From: an uncultured Clostridia bacterium
GTDB lineage: Bacteria > Bacillota > Clostridia > Christensenellales > Borkfalkiaceae
Length of the DNA stretch: 64,000 nucleotides
NCBI GenBank assembly: GCA_947088135.1
Contig: CAMUFJ010000005.1
Location: 11,954 to 75,953, forward strand
Reading direction: 5' to 3'
A program made the position numbers and the translations under genes. Positions 41,417 to 50,266 of this stretch are shown piece after piece; position 1 is the stretch's first letter; each line of letters starts with the position of its first letter. The notes beneath the pieces are model-generated. The model was given only the letters and a program-made list of their open reading frames with translations. It did not search any database and was not told the origin of the DNA.

Positions 41417-42478
41417 TTATTTCTCCTTCTTCATGCGCGATACGAATTCGTCGAACAAATAGTTGGCGTCATGCGGACCGCCGCAGGCTTCGGGGTGAAA
41501 TTGTACGGTAAATGCGTTCACTTCGAGATAGTCCATCCCCTCGCAAGTGCCGTCGTTCCCATTGACAAAACTGAGCTGTCCGATGGGAAGTGAATCGCTT
41601 ACCACCTCGTAACCGTGGTTTTGGGAAGAGATGAATACTCGCCCTGTGGAAAGCTGTTTTACGGGCTGGTTCGCTCCTCTGTGACCGTATTTCATCTTTC
41701 TCGTCTTCCCGCCCATAGCAAGCGCAAATAACTGATGCCCAAGGCATATTCCGAAGATAGGCTTTTTCCCCGCGAGCTTTTTGATATTTTCGATAACGCA
41801 CGTGTTCTCCGCAGGATCGCCCGGACCGTTTGCAAGCATGATCCCGTCGGGCGAAAGCGCAAGCGCGTCTTCCGCAGTACAATTTGCGGGAACGACGATT
41901 ACGCGGCAACCGCGTTTTACGAGCTCCCGTTCGATATTGCCCTTTGCTCCGAAATCGTATAGGAGCACGGCAGGACTGCCCTTTTCGTTGATAATCGTCG
42001 TCCCGCCCGAGGTAACTGCCTGCACTGCGTTTTTGATTTTATAGGTTTGGAGCGCCGACAAATCTTTTAACGGTTTAAAAGAGATAGCGGCGTTCATCAC
42101 ACCCGCTTCGCGAACGATACGGGTCAGCTCGCGCGTATCGATACCGTAGACGCCGGGGACTCCTTGCTCTTTTAAGAAATCGTCTATTTTTCCCTCGCAA
42201 CGGAAATTAGACGGTTTATCGCAATATTCGCGGACGATATACGCCGTGACCCAGCTCTTTCGACTCTCGAAATCGGCGGCAATGACGCCGTAATTTCCGA
42301 TGAGCGGAAAGGTCTGCATAACGATCTGACCGTAATAGCTCGGGTCGGTAAGCGTTTCGATGTAACCCGTCATGCCCGTCGTAAATACGAGCTCGCCAAC
42401 AACTTCCCGTTCGGCGCCAAACGAATAGCCCTCGAACACTCTACCGTTTTGCAGCGTTAGGTAAACCTTTTTCTCCAT
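41417..42478 (-). CDS. carA: Carbamoyl-phosphate synthase small subunit CarA
   Basis: Glutamine amidotransferase subunit that feeds ammonia to CarB for arginine and pyrimidine synthesis. The ATG at 42478 is chosen because GAGGTC precedes it and it gives the usual start EKKVYLTLQNGRVFEGYSFG; an in-frame start 10 codons earlier would overlap argF. The 353-residue product has the class I GATase nucleophile in GICLGHQLFALAMGG and the catalytic His/Glu in FTVQFHPEACGGP. It follows argF by 11 bp and precedes the carB fusion by 1 bp, so this CarAB is wired to arginine synthesis. Confidence 0.96.
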   Translation of the reverse strand: MEKKVYLTLQNGRVFEGYSFGAEREVVGELVFTTGMTGYIETLTDPSYYGQIVMQTFPLIGNYGVIAADFESRKSWVTAYIVREYCDKPSNFRCEGKIDDFLKEQGVPGVYGIDTRELTRIVREAGVMNAAISFKPLKDLSALQTYKIKNAVQAVTSGGTTIINEKGSPAVLLYDFGAKGNIERELVKRGCRVIVVPANCTAEDALALSPDGIMLANGPGDPAENTCVIENIKKLAGKKPIFGICLGHQLFALAMGGKTRKMKYGHRGANQPVKQLSTGRVFISSQNHGYEVVSDSLPIGQLSFVNGNDGTCEGMDYLEVNAFTVQFHPEACGGPHDANYLFDEFVSRMKKEK

Positions 42479-42489
42479 CCGTGACCTCT

Positions 42490-43392
42490 TTATTTTAACA
42501 GTTTGCAAAGAACTGCTTTTTGTGCGTGCAAGCGGTTTTCCGCCTCGTCGAAGATCTCTTCTGCGTGCGCTTCGAATACGTCCGCAGTGATTTCCTCTCC
42601 GCGGTGCGCGGGCAGACAGTGCTGTACCATCGCGTTCTTACGGGCAACCTTCATGAGATCTGCATTGATTTGATAGCCTCTAAACGCCGCTTCCCGCTTT
42701 TCCTTTTCGCCTTCTTGTCCCATGGACGCCCATACGTCAGTCAAGATCACATCCGCATCCTTGGCGGCTTCGACTACGTCCTCCGTCATGAGGAATTCGC
42801 CCTCTTTCTTCGCCCATTCCACAAGCTCGCCGTCCGGCTCGTAACCCTTTGGACAGGCGATCGCAAACTTCATGCCCGTTTTGATCGCGCCCACCATGAG
42901 AGAGTTCGCCATATTGTTTCCGTCGCCGATAAAGCACATTTTAAGCCCGTTGAAAGAACCCTTACGCTCGCGGATCGTCATGAGATCGGCAAGCACCTGA
43001 CAGGGATGGCAATAGTCGGTAAGCCCGTTGATGACGGGAATAGAACCGAATTTTGCAAGATCCTCAACTTCTTTCTGTTCGAAGGTTCGGATCATGATTC
43101 CGTCAAGGTAGCGTGAAAGCACCCGCGCCGTATCCTCTACGGGCTCTCCACGCCCGATCTGCAAATCGCGATTGCTCAAAAAGAGCGCATAACCGCCCAG
43201 CTCGTACATTCCCGTTTCAAAGGAAACACGGGTGCGCGTGGAGGATTTCTGGAAAATCATGCCCAGCTTTTTTCCGCGAAGATAGTCTTTAAACACGCCC
43301 TTCGCCCGCTCGTATTTGAGCTGATCGGCAAGATTAAGTACGGATAAAATTTCCTCGCGCGACAAATCCATGAGTTTGAGTAAATGCTTCAT
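42490..43392 (-). CDS. argF: Ornithine carbamoyltransferase ArgF
   Basis: Condenses ornithine with carbamoyl phosphate to citrulline. The 300-residue product has the carbamoyl-phosphate site SSTRTRVSFE (about residue 50), HPCQVLADLMTI and the ornithine-binding cysteine loop MVQHCLPAHRGEEIT. Length is typical of anabolic enzymes. It overlaps argD by 4 bp, and carA, which supplies its co-substrate, follows 11 bp later. Confidence 0.96.
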   Translation of the reverse strand: MKHLLKLMDLSREEILSVLNLADQLKYERAKGVFKDYLRGKKLGMIFQKSSTRTRVSFETGMYELGGYALFLSNRDLQIGRGEPVEDTARVLSRYLDGIMIRTFEQKEVEDLAKFGSIPVINGLTDYCHPCQVLADLMTIRERKGSFNGLKMCFIGDGNNMANSLMVGAIKTGMKFAIACPKGYEPDGELVEWAKKEGEFLMTEDVVEAAKDADVILTDVWASMGQEGEKEKREAAFRGYQINADLMKVARKNAMVQHCLPAHRGEEITADVFEAHAEEIFDEAENRLHAQKAVLCKLLK

Positions 43393-44549
43393 TTTAATAC
43401 CTCTTTTAAAATCGAAAGACCTTCGTCCATTTCTTTTTTAGTAATCGTAAGCGGAGGGACAAGACGCACCCTATCGTGCGCAGTAAGCACGAGCAATCCC
43501 TTTTTAAGGCATTGGGCGGCAACCTCTTTCGCATTCTTTTCCGTTTCCACGCCGATCATCATGCCGAGCCCCGTAATTTTCTTCACACCGTCGAACCCTT
43601 TCAGCTTGGCGCGCAAATACTCGCTCTTACCCTGTACTTCGTATAAAAATTCTTCCGTCAAACGGGAGAACACATTGATCGCCGCCGCACAGCAAACGGG
43701 ATTTCCGCCGAAAGTAGAGCCGTGATCTCCGGGGGAATATACGTGCTCCGTCTTGCCGAAGAACAGGCAAGCGCCGATCGGCAAACCTCCTGCAAGCCCC
43801 TTTGCCGTCGTCATGATGTCCGGCATGATGCCGAAATGCTCGTAGGCGTAGATCTTTCCCGTGCGCCCGTTTCCCGTCTGCACCTCGTCGACAATGAGCA
43901 AAATATCGCGCTCCTTGCAAAACTCGTAAAGAGCGCGCACGAATTCGCCGTTTAAAGCGTTTACACCGCTCTCGCCCTGCACGCACTCGATAACGACGGC
44001 GCAAGCTCCGTCCGCCTCCCGTCTTACGCTCTTCATGTCAGCGTCCACGGAAACGACGCCCCCGACGAACGGATCGAAATAGCGGTGAAAGGCGTCCTGC
44101 CCCGTAGCGGTGAGCGTAAAGAGCGTTCTTCCGTGGAAGCTGTTTTTGAGCGTGATCAGCTTATATCGGTTTGCGCCGTATTTCTCGAAAGAATACTTGC
44201 GAGCCGCCTTAAACGCGCACTCGTTCGCCTCCGCGCCCGAATTGGCAAAAAAGACGCGCCGAGCGCCCGTGCGTTCGCAAAGCATAGCCGCAAGCCGTGC
44301 CTGCGGTTCGCTGTAATAGTAGTTGCTTACGTGTTGAATTTTATTGAGCTGTTCTATTACGGCGTTTTTCCACTCGCCGTCGTTAACGCCGAAAACGTTG
44401 ACGGCGATCCCCGCGCCGAAATCGATGTATTCCTTCCCGTCCGTCGCTTTGAGGGTAGCCCCCTCACCGCTTTCGAACGCAACGGGGAAACGCGCGAAGG
44501 TTTCCGCGCCGTACAATTCGTCTAACTGCTTGATTTGTTCGAAATCCAT
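43389..44549 (-). CDS. argD: Acetylornithine aminotransferase ArgD
   Basis: PLP class III aminotransferase that makes N-acetylornithine from the semialdehyde. The 386-residue product has FANSGAEANECAFKAARKYS, the cofactor-contacting LLIVDEVQTGNGRTG and the Schiff-base lysine in TTAKGLAGGLPIGA. The arginine-pathway role is supported by its operon; the family also contains ornithine and succinyl-DAP aminotransferases, but DAP is made here by the DapL route. A weak terminator-like hairpin (44572-44593) lies just before it. Confidence 0.95.
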   Translation of the reverse strand: MDFEQIKQLDELYGAETFARFPVAFESGEGATLKATDGKEYIDFGAGIAVNVFGVNDGEWKNAVIEQLNKIQHVSNYYYSEPQARLAAMLCERTGARRVFFANSGAEANECAFKAARKYSFEKYGANRYKLITLKNSFHGRTLFTLTATGQDAFHRYFDPFVGGVVSVDADMKSVRREADGACAVVIECVQGESGVNALNGEFVRALYEFCKERDILLIVDEVQTGNGRTGKIYAYEHFGIMPDIMTTAKGLAGGLPIGACLFFGKTEHVYSPGDHGSTFGGNPVCCAAAINVFSRLTEEFLYEVQGKSEYLRAKLKGFDGVKKITGLGMMIGVETEKNAKEVAAQCLKKGLLVLTAHDRVRLVPPLTITKKEMDEGLSILKEVLK

Positions 44550-44571
44550 TTCCGCCTCTCTTAATTACGCG

Positions 44572-44593
44572 AAAAAAGTGACCTGTCAGTCAC
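44572..44593 (-). terminator. Weak hairpin with T run between argB and argD
   Basis: Minus strand GTGAC / GTCAC stem (5 bp, 6-nt loop; 44593-44589 and 44582-44578) immediately followed by six Ts. The 5' arm overlaps the argB stop codon. The short stem suggests partial termination, possibly lowering expression of argD, argF and carAB relative to argGCJB. Confidence 0.4.
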
Positions 44594-45443
44594 CTTTTAC
44601 AAACATTGTCCCAAGACCTTCGTCCGAGAGCAATTCCAATAAAACGGAATGTTTTACTCTTCCGTCGATAATGAAAACACGGTTCACGCCGTTGCGGATC
44701 GCGTCTTTACAGCAGTTCACTTTGGGGATCATCCCCCCCGAAATAACGCCCTCGTTGATAAGCGAAGGAATGTCGGAAACGTAAACCTTCTTTATAAGGC
44801 TGTCCTCGCGCCCCTTGTCGCGGAGCAGTCCGCGAATATCCGTCATGAGAATGAGGCTCTCCGCTTTGAGCGCACCCGCAATCGCGGAAGCGGCGGTATC
44901 CGCATTCACGTTGTAGATATGTCCCTCGTCGTCGTAGCCGACGGTGGAAATAACGGGCAGATAACCCGCGTTCAGAGCGTCTTCGATAATGCCCGTATTG
45001 ACCTTCTTGATTTTACCGACGAAACCGAGCTCCTCGTTCTCCATTTCGCAGTCGAGCATTTTTCCGTCGATCCCGCAAATACCCATCGCCTTAGCGCCTT
45101 GCGCACCGAGAATATGGACGAGCTCCTTGTTGACCTTGCCCGCCAAAACCATGCGCACGACCTCCGCCGTTTGCTCGTCGGTATAGCGCAAGCCGTTCAC
45201 GAAACGGGACTGTATCCCCATGCGTTCAAGCGTTTGGGAAATTTCCGGACCTCCGCCGTGAACCAAAACAATTTTGATCCCCACGAAACGCAGAAGCGTT
45301 AAATCGCGCATGACAGACCATTTAAATTCGTCGCCGAGCATCGCGTTTCCGCCGTATTTAATGACGAGAATCCTGTTTTGGTATTTCTCGATATAGGGCA
45401 TTGCTTCGAGCAACAGCTCCGCCCTTGCCTCTTCACCTATCAT
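44586..45443 (-). CDS. argB: Acetylglutamate kinase ArgB
   Basis: Phosphorylates N-acetylglutamate. The 285-residue product has the glycine-rich KYGGNAML and LVHGGGPEI loops, GLRYTDEQTAEVV and VNADTAASAIAGAL. It carries the extra N-terminal helix (EEARAELLLEAMPYIEKYQ) characteristic of the arginine-inhibited hexameric enzymes, so feedback inhibition by arginine is likely. It lies 13 bp after argJ. Confidence 0.95.
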   Translation of the reverse strand: MIGEEARAELLLEAMPYIEKYQNRILVIKYGGNAMLGDEFKWSVMRDLTLLRFVGIKIVLVHGGGPEISQTLERMGIQSRFVNGLRYTDEQTAEVVRMVLAGKVNKELVHILGAQGAKAMGICGIDGKMLDCEMENEELGFVGKIKKVNTGIIEDALNAGYLPVISTVGYDDEGHIYNVNADTAASAIAGALKAESLILMTDIRGLLRDKGREDSLIKKVYVSDIPSLINEGVISGGMIPKVNCCKDAIRNGVNRVFIIDGRVKHSVLLELLSDEGLGTMFVKGD

Positions 45444-45456
45444 GTAATCTCCTGTA

Positions 45457-46674
45457 TTACGTCCTGTAATCGCCGTTGATCTTCACGTAATCGTACGTTA
45501 AGTCGCAACCCCATGCGGTCGCTTCGTACTTCCCGTCGTTCAGTTCCACGAGAATTTGGATCTCCTCTTCTCCCAAAACTTTTTTGGCGAACTCCTCGGA
45601 AAACTCCACGCCCGCGCCGTTTTTGCACACGGAGAGTTCTCCCGCCTTAGACTTGAATGAAACGGCAATTTTGCTTACGTCCAGCTTCGCTCCCGAATAA
45701 CCGAGCGCGCAGAGCACCCGTCCCCAATTCGCATCGCTCCCGAACATCGCCGCTTTTACCAAGTTGGAATCGATAACCGATTTCGCACTGATACGAGCGT
45801 CGGTTTCCCGTTTCGCACCCGTAACGCGGCATTCAATAAGCTTGGTCGCCCCCTCGCCGTCGCGGGCAAGTTTACGGCACATGGCACGCGTGACCGCGTG
45901 AAGCGCCTCGCAGAATTTGCGGTAGTCGGCGTTCGCCGTCTTGATTTCTTCGTTCCCCGCAAGCCCGCTCGCCAAAATACAAAACGTGTCGTTGGTTGAG
46001 GTATCGCGGTCGACGCTTAACATATTTAACGATTTTTTCACGTCCGCGGAAATCGCCTTTTGTAGCATTTGGGGAGAAATCGCCGCGTCGGTGGTAACGA
46101 ACATCAAAAGCGTCGCCATGTTCGGACAAATCATTCCCACACCCTTGCAAATTGCGCCGATTCTGCATTCTTTTCCGCCGAGCGAAAAGGAAAACGCAAT
46201 TTCTTTTTTTACGGTGTCCGTCGTCATAATGGCTTCTGCCGCCGACGCGCTGTTGTCGCCGAGCCCGCCCGCAAGCTCCTTCATTCCGCCCGCAATGGGC
46301 TCTATGGAGAGCGGTTGACCGATAACGCCCGTGCTTGCAACCACCACGTCTCCCGCGAAAATTCCCGTATGCTCTTCTACGAGCTTGCACATCGCCTCGG
46401 CAATTTCCACGCCGTTTGCATTGCAGGTATTGGCGTTCCCGCTGTTTACGATGACCGCCTGAGCGTATCCGTCGGCAATATTTTTCTTTGTAACGAGAAT
46501 GGGCGCGCCCTTTACGAGATTCGTCGTATAGACGCCCGCGCAGGCACACCGCGTTTCGGCAACAATGAGCGCAAGGTCTTTTTTCGTCTTATTTTTGCGG
46601 ATTCCGCAATGCACGCCGTTCGCACGGAATCCTATGGGCGCACATACTCCGCCCGATATTTCTTTTAATTCCAT
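45457..46674 (-). CDS. argJ: Bifunctional ornithine acetyltransferase/N-acetylglutamate synthase ArgJ
   Basis: Recycles the acetyl group from N-acetylornithine to glutamate, and in bifunctional forms also acetylates glutamate from acetyl-CoA, which would explain why no argA or argE is seen. The ATG at 46674 is used; a TTG five codons earlier is the alternative and has no better ribosome site. The 405-residue product has the self-cleavage site in PNMATLLMF, with Thr as the new N-terminal nucleophile of the beta chain, and preceding GICKGVGMI-like sequence AICKGVGMI. Whether it is mono- or bifunctional cannot be told by eye. Confidence 0.94.
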   Translation of the reverse strand: MELKEISGGVCAPIGFRANGVHCGIRKNKTKKDLALIVAETRCACAGVYTTNLVKGAPILVTKKNIADGYAQAVIVNSGNANTCNANGVEIAEAMCKLVEEHTGIFAGDVVVASTGVIGQPLSIEPIAGGMKELAGGLGDNSASAAEAIMTTDTVKKEIAFSFSLGGKECRIGAICKGVGMICPNMATLLMFVTTDAAISPQMLQKAISADVKKSLNMLSVDRDTSTNDTFCILASGLAGNEEIKTANADYRKFCEALHAVTRAMCRKLARDGEGATKLIECRVTGAKRETDARISAKSVIDSNLVKAAMFGSDANWGRVLCALGYSGAKLDVSKIAVSFKSKAGELSVCKNGAGVEFSEEFAKKVLGEEEIQILVELNDGKYEATAWGCDLTYDYVKINGDYRT

Positions 46675-46712
46675 AGTATCACACTGCAATTCAATACACT
46701 GCTCTTATTATA

Positions 46713-47636
46713 TCATAAGCCGACGCTTTCGTCAAGCCCCAGCACAATATTCATATTTTGGATCGCCGCGCCCGAAGCGCCCTTTCCAAGATTATCGAAG
46801 CGGGAGGTAAGCAAAATGCGCTCCCCGTTTCCGTGGACGAGAATTTCCATTTTGTTGGTTCTGCAAAGGTTGTTGGCGGAAATGAATCCGCTCTCCTCCT
46901 GACCCACGGAAATAAACGTACTCTTTCCGTATTGCTCCCGATACAAATCGATGAGATCTTCCACACAAACCCGCTTTTTCAATAAATCGGTAAAGAGCGG
47001 AATACTCACGCTCATGCCGCTGTAATAATCGCAGATATACGGATTAAAAACGGGATCTCGCGAAAGGGTGCACTCTTTTACCATTTCAGGCAAATGCTTG
47101 TGCGTAAGACCCAGCGCATATAGACGGGGCGTATCCAAAAGCTTGTCCCGATTTTCCTCGCTGTACTGCGCGATCGCCTTTTTGCCAGCGCCCGAATACC
47201 CGCTTACCGCGTGGCAGACGAACGGATAATCGCTCGGAGCGATCCCGCATTCAATCAAGGGGCGCACCAACGAAATAAACCCGCTCGCATAGCACCCCGG
47301 ATTTGCGATTCGTTTGGACGAAGCGATTTTTTCACGGTGCTCCTTGGAAAGCTCGGGGAAACCGTACGCCCAATCCTCCCGCGTTCTATGCGCCGTGGAC
47401 GCGTCGATGATCACCGTCTTGCCGTTCTCACAAAGTGCGACCGCCTCGCGCGCCGCGTCGTCGGGCAGACATAAAAATACGACGTCCGCCGAGTTGATCG
47501 CGTCTTTTCGCGCCGCCGTATCTTTTCTTAGCTCTTCGGAAAGAGAGAGAACGGAAACGTCCCCCCTCTTTTCCAGCCGATCATATATTCCAAGACCCGT
47601 AGTCCCTGCTTTTCCGTCGATAAATACGCGAACCAT
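46713..47636 (-). CDS. argC: N-acetyl-gamma-glutamyl-phosphate reductase ArgC, short (uncommon) form
   Basis: NADPH-dependent reductase making N-acetylglutamate semialdehyde. The 307-residue product starts VRVFIDGKAGTTGLGIYDRL and contains VFLCLPDDAAREAV and the catalytic cysteine in IANPGCYASGFISLV. These features match the shorter, less common ArgC class rather than the ~345-residue class usual in Bacillus. Its ATG overlaps the argG stop by one base (TAATG), and argJ follows after 38 bp. Confidence 0.93.
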   Translation of the reverse strand: MVRVFIDGKAGTTGLGIYDRLEKRGDVSVLSLSEELRKDTAARKDAINSADVVFLCLPDDAAREAVALCENGKTVIIDASTAHRTREDWAYGFPELSKEHREKIASSKRIANPGCYASGFISLVRPLIECGIAPSDYPFVCHAVSGYSGAGKKAIAQYSEENRDKLLDTPRLYALGLTHKHLPEMVKECTLSRDPVFNPYICDYYSGMSVSIPLFTDLLKKRVCVEDLIDLYREQYGKSTFISVGQEESGFISANNLCRTNKMEILVHGNGERILLTSRFDNLGKGASGAAIQNMNIVLGLDESVGL

Positions 47637-48865
47637 TATTTAAGCTTCTTTTTATCGAGAAGCGCTTTCACCTTGATGGGAAGCCCGAACAAGTTGATGA
47701 AGCCTTCGGAATCCTTTTGCGAATATGCGCCGCCGTCGTCATCGAAAGTGGCAATGTCGCCGCTGTACAGAGAATAGGGCGAAGAAATACCCGCGCTCGA
47801 AATATTTCCTTTATAAATGCGAAGCTTTACGTCCCCCGTCACCCTTTCCTGCGTTTTGCTGACGAATGCGGAGAGCGCCTCGCGCAAGGGAGTAAACCAT
47901 TGACCGTCGTACACCATTTCGCCGAATTTGATGGCGACAAGCTGTTTATAATGCATAGTAGCCTTGTCAAGGCATACCGTTTCCAACAAACGGTGTGCTT
48001 CGTACAAGATCGTTCCGCCGGGGGTTTCATAAACCCCGCGCGACTTCATACCGACAAGACGGTTTTCCACAAGATCCGCAAGCCCGACGCCGTTCTTTCC
48101 GCCGATTTCGTTGAGCTTTTCCACAAGCGCGACCGCGCCGAGCCGTTTCCCGTCGATCGCGGTAGGAATGCCCTGTTCGAAATGAACGGTGCAGTACGTG
48201 GGCTCGTCGGGAGCCTGCATAGGCGACACGCCCATTTCCAAAAAGTTCTCTTTTTCATATTGCGGTTCGCTCGCGGGGTCTTCCAAATCCAAGCCCTCGT
48301 GCGATAAATGCCATAAGTTTTTATCCTTGGAATAGTTGGTTTCACGGTTGATTTTGAGCGGAATATTGTGCGCTTCCGCATACTCGATCTCTTGTTCGCG
48401 GCTCTTGATATCCCAAATTCTCCAAGGCGCGATAATCGTAAGCTCGGGCGCGAACGCTTTGATCGCAAGCTCGAAGCGAACCTGATCGTTCCCTTTGCCC
48501 GTGCAACCGTGACAAATGGCATCGGCGTTCTCCTTAACGGCGATTTCCACGAGAGCCTTGGCAATCACGGGACGGGCAAATGAAGTGCCGAGCAAATATT
48601 TGTCCTCGTACACCGCCCCTGCCTGTACCGTGGGAAAAATATAGTCCTCAACAAACTCCTGCTTCAAATCGAGCACGTAGAGCTTGGACGCCCCCGTTTT
48701 GATTGCCTTCTCTTCGAGCCCGTCGAGCTCCGTTCCCTGCCCGACGTCGCCCGACACGGCAACGACCTCGCAGTTATCGTAATTCTCTTTCAGCCAAGGG
48801 ATAATAATGGAAGTATCCAACCCGCCCGAATATGCCAACACTACTTTTTTAATTTTCTTTTCCAT
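47636..48865 (-). CDS. argG: Argininosuccinate synthase ArgG
   Basis: ATP-dependent ligation of citrulline and aspartate. The ATG at 48865 follows GAAGGAC at a good distance and gives MEKKIKKVVLAYSGGLDTS; a TTG five codons earlier is less likely. The 409-residue product has the PP-loop AYSGGLDTSIIIPWL, CHGCTGKGNDQVRFE and SHEGLDLEDP. It is the promoter-proximal gene of the arginine operon. argH, for the last pathway step and often next to argG, is not in the window and must lie elsewhere. Confidence 0.97.
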   Translation of the reverse strand: MEKKIKKVVLAYSGGLDTSIIIPWLKENYDNCEVVAVSGDVGQGTELDGLEEKAIKTGASKLYVLDLKQEFVEDYIFPTVQAGAVYEDKYLLGTSFARPVIAKALVEIAVKENADAICHGCTGKGNDQVRFELAIKAFAPELTIIAPWRIWDIKSREQEIEYAEAHNIPLKINRETNYSKDKNLWHLSHEGLDLEDPASEPQYEKENFLEMGVSPMQAPDEPTYCTVHFEQGIPTAIDGKRLGAVALVEKLNEIGGKNGVGLADLVENRLVGMKSRGVYETPGGTILYEAHRLLETVCLDKATMHYKQLVAIKFGEMVYDGQWFTPLREALSAFVSKTQERVTGDVKLRIYKGNISSAGISSPYSLYSGDIATFDDDGGAYSQKDSEGFINLFGLPIKVKALLDKKKLK

Positions 48866-48896
48866 AATTTTGTCCTTCAAAGTTCATACTTTCATT

Positions 48897-48925
48897 ATTA
48901 TATAGAGAAAAGGAATGCAAGTCAA
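48897..48925 (-). promoter_or_regulatory. Sigma-A promoter of the arginine operon
   Basis: Minus strand TTGACT (48925-48920), 17-bp spacer, TATAAT (48902-48897), with a leader of about 25 nt. The -35 region lies inside the inverted repeat AATGC-N7-GCATT (48914-48930), which could be an ArgR-type operator, but it does not match a standard ARG box closely. Confidence 0.82.
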
Positions 48926-48987
48926 GCATTTGCACCCCTTTCCAAAAAATAATTTCACAATATAATGTATATCATTTGCAAAAAATA

Positions 48988-49009
48988 TAAATTATACGTA
49001 AATTATACT
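48988..49009. repeat. Two tandem 11-bp A/T repeats upstream of the arginine promoter
   Basis: TAAATTATACG (48988-48998) is followed directly by TAAATTATACT (48999-49009), a one-helical-turn period. It lies 63-84 bp upstream of the -35 box in the gap before the next gene. A distal regulator site (for example ArgR) or an UP-like element are possibilities; neither is proven. Confidence 0.4.
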
Positions 49010-49032
49010 GCATATAACGAATAAAACTATAT

Positions 49033-49497
49033 TTATCCGCAATTTAACTCTTCAAATGCAGGACAAAACGCGCGGATATCCTCTACGGTAAATTGCTCCT
49101 CTCCGTTCCCAAAAAATGCGAACCTGCGCAACAAAACGAATTTATCGCGCGAGTCCTGCGTTTGGAAGGTGCAGATAAATTTATTTTTCTTTATCTTCAC
49201 CTCTACGCAACCCGCCGATACGTCGTAAGTAAAGATCTTGCGCTTGGTTTTTAAATGCACGACCTTATCAGTCGTTTCCACACCGACAACCGTTCCCATG
49301 GAAATGCGGAGCGCATAAGTCGCATAGACGAAAAGATACAACAAGCCGAGCACGGGCGTAATGATGCAAAACGCCAACGCACCCGTAAACGCGTACACCA
49401 TGCATACCATGAACGCCGGAATGACGACGACGCTGAACGCGATAAAAAGTTTTTTGAGAACGTCTACGTAACGCTGTATGCCCTTTTTGATTACCAT
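49033..49497 (-). CDS. Small membrane protein of unknown function, two helices and a soluble C-terminal domain
   Basis: A 154-residue protein with no family I can name. The ATG at 49497 follows GGGGGAGAG; a longer reading would run back into the thioesterase gene. A basic amphipathic start (VIKKGIQRYVDVLKKL) leads into two hydrophobic helices (about 18-38 and 40-62), then a beta-rich domain of about 85 residues (VVGVETTDKVVHLKTKRKIF, with VEVKIKKNKFICTFQT) that could be PH-like. The overall plan resembles the 201-residue protein at 36755-37360, though the sequences are not obviously related. It follows the thioesterase by 19 bp and is probably co-transcribed with it. Confidence 0.7.
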   Translation of the reverse strand: MVIKKGIQRYVDVLKKLFIAFSVVVIPAFMVCMVYAFTGALAFCIITPVLGLLYLFVYATYALRISMGTVVGVETTDKVVHLKTKRKIFTYDVSAGCVEVKIKKNKFICTFQTQDSRDKFVLLRRFAFFGNGEEQFTVEDIRAFCPAFEELNCG

Positions 49498-49516
49498 ACT
49501 ATCTCTCCCCCGAAGC

Positions 49517-50260
49517 TTAATCGGGTCTTTCTCCAAACCGTATGCGGAACTGCGTAAGCGTGTTCCCGTCCGACCGCGCTTCACAAAGCGAACAGTCCTC
49601 GTCGTCGTAGCGAATAAGGCTCAACACCGTTCCCGCTTTCGCCTGTTTGGAATAAGAAATTTGGAAGGACTGCACGGGACGGTTCAACTCGTCCAAAGAG
49701 AAGCAGTCGACAAAAAAATCGGCATAGCGGGTATTGTTGGCGTGATGAAAGCGGTCGCACTGACTGCTCCCGACGACTAAGCGGTACGCCTCTTTCCCCT
49801 CCGCGATTTTGGGAATCTTCCAAAGCGGCGTTTCGATGACCCGCTCGGCACGGTAAGGGCAATCGGTATGCGCTCTCCCGAGCTTGTCCCCCGTGAGCAG
49901 AGTGAACCCGTTCAAATCGACAAGGCACCAACGGGACATAGCAACAGCCACGACCTCCTCCCCCACGCGCATCTTGTACGCGCGCTCGAAGATGACGTGA
50001 CGGGGCGGAAGCGGCCAAGTGTCCACCTCCAATTCCTTTTCACGGTAATGTACGGGGCGCAAAATACGGCAATCGGTACTGACAACTAAAAATCCGTAAC
50101 CAAGGGTTTTCAAGGAATCGTCGCCGAACCCGAGCTCGTCTGCGCTCGCGCCTGCGGAATCTTGAAAAAACGAGAGAACGGAAGAAAGCTTCAATTCGTC
50201 TTTGAAATCGAAATCAGTGTGACGAAGCTGAAAGCGCTTTGTGTTTTGATAGTTGCTCAT
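49517..50260 (-). CDS. Acyl-ACP thioesterase (FatA/FatB-like, bacterial)
   Basis: Double-hotdog enzyme that releases free fatty acids from acyl carrier protein. The 247-residue product shows the first hotdog in RFQLRHTDFDFKDELKLSSV and FERAYKMRVGEEVV, and the active-site pattern of the second in CDRFHHANNTRYADFF, matching the family's D-x-N-x-H-x-N-N-x-x-Y. The predicted promoter puts the transcription start at or within a base of the ATG, and there is no Shine-Dalgarno sequence, so the message appears leaderless. Its promoter overlaps the end of cwlD. Confidence 0.86.
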   Translation of the reverse strand: MSNYQNTKRFQLRHTDFDFKDELKLSSVLSFFQDSAGASADELGFGDDSLKTLGYGFLVVSTDCRILRPVHYREKELEVDTWPLPPRHVIFERAYKMRVGEEVVAVAMSRWCLVDLNGFTLLTGDKLGRAHTDCPYRAERVIETPLWKIPKIAEGKEAYRLVVGSSQCDRFHHANNTRYADFFVDCFSLDELNRPVQSFQISYSKQAKAGTVLSLIRYDDEDCSLCEARSDGNTLTQFRIRFGERPD

Positions 50261-50266
50261 ACGGCA

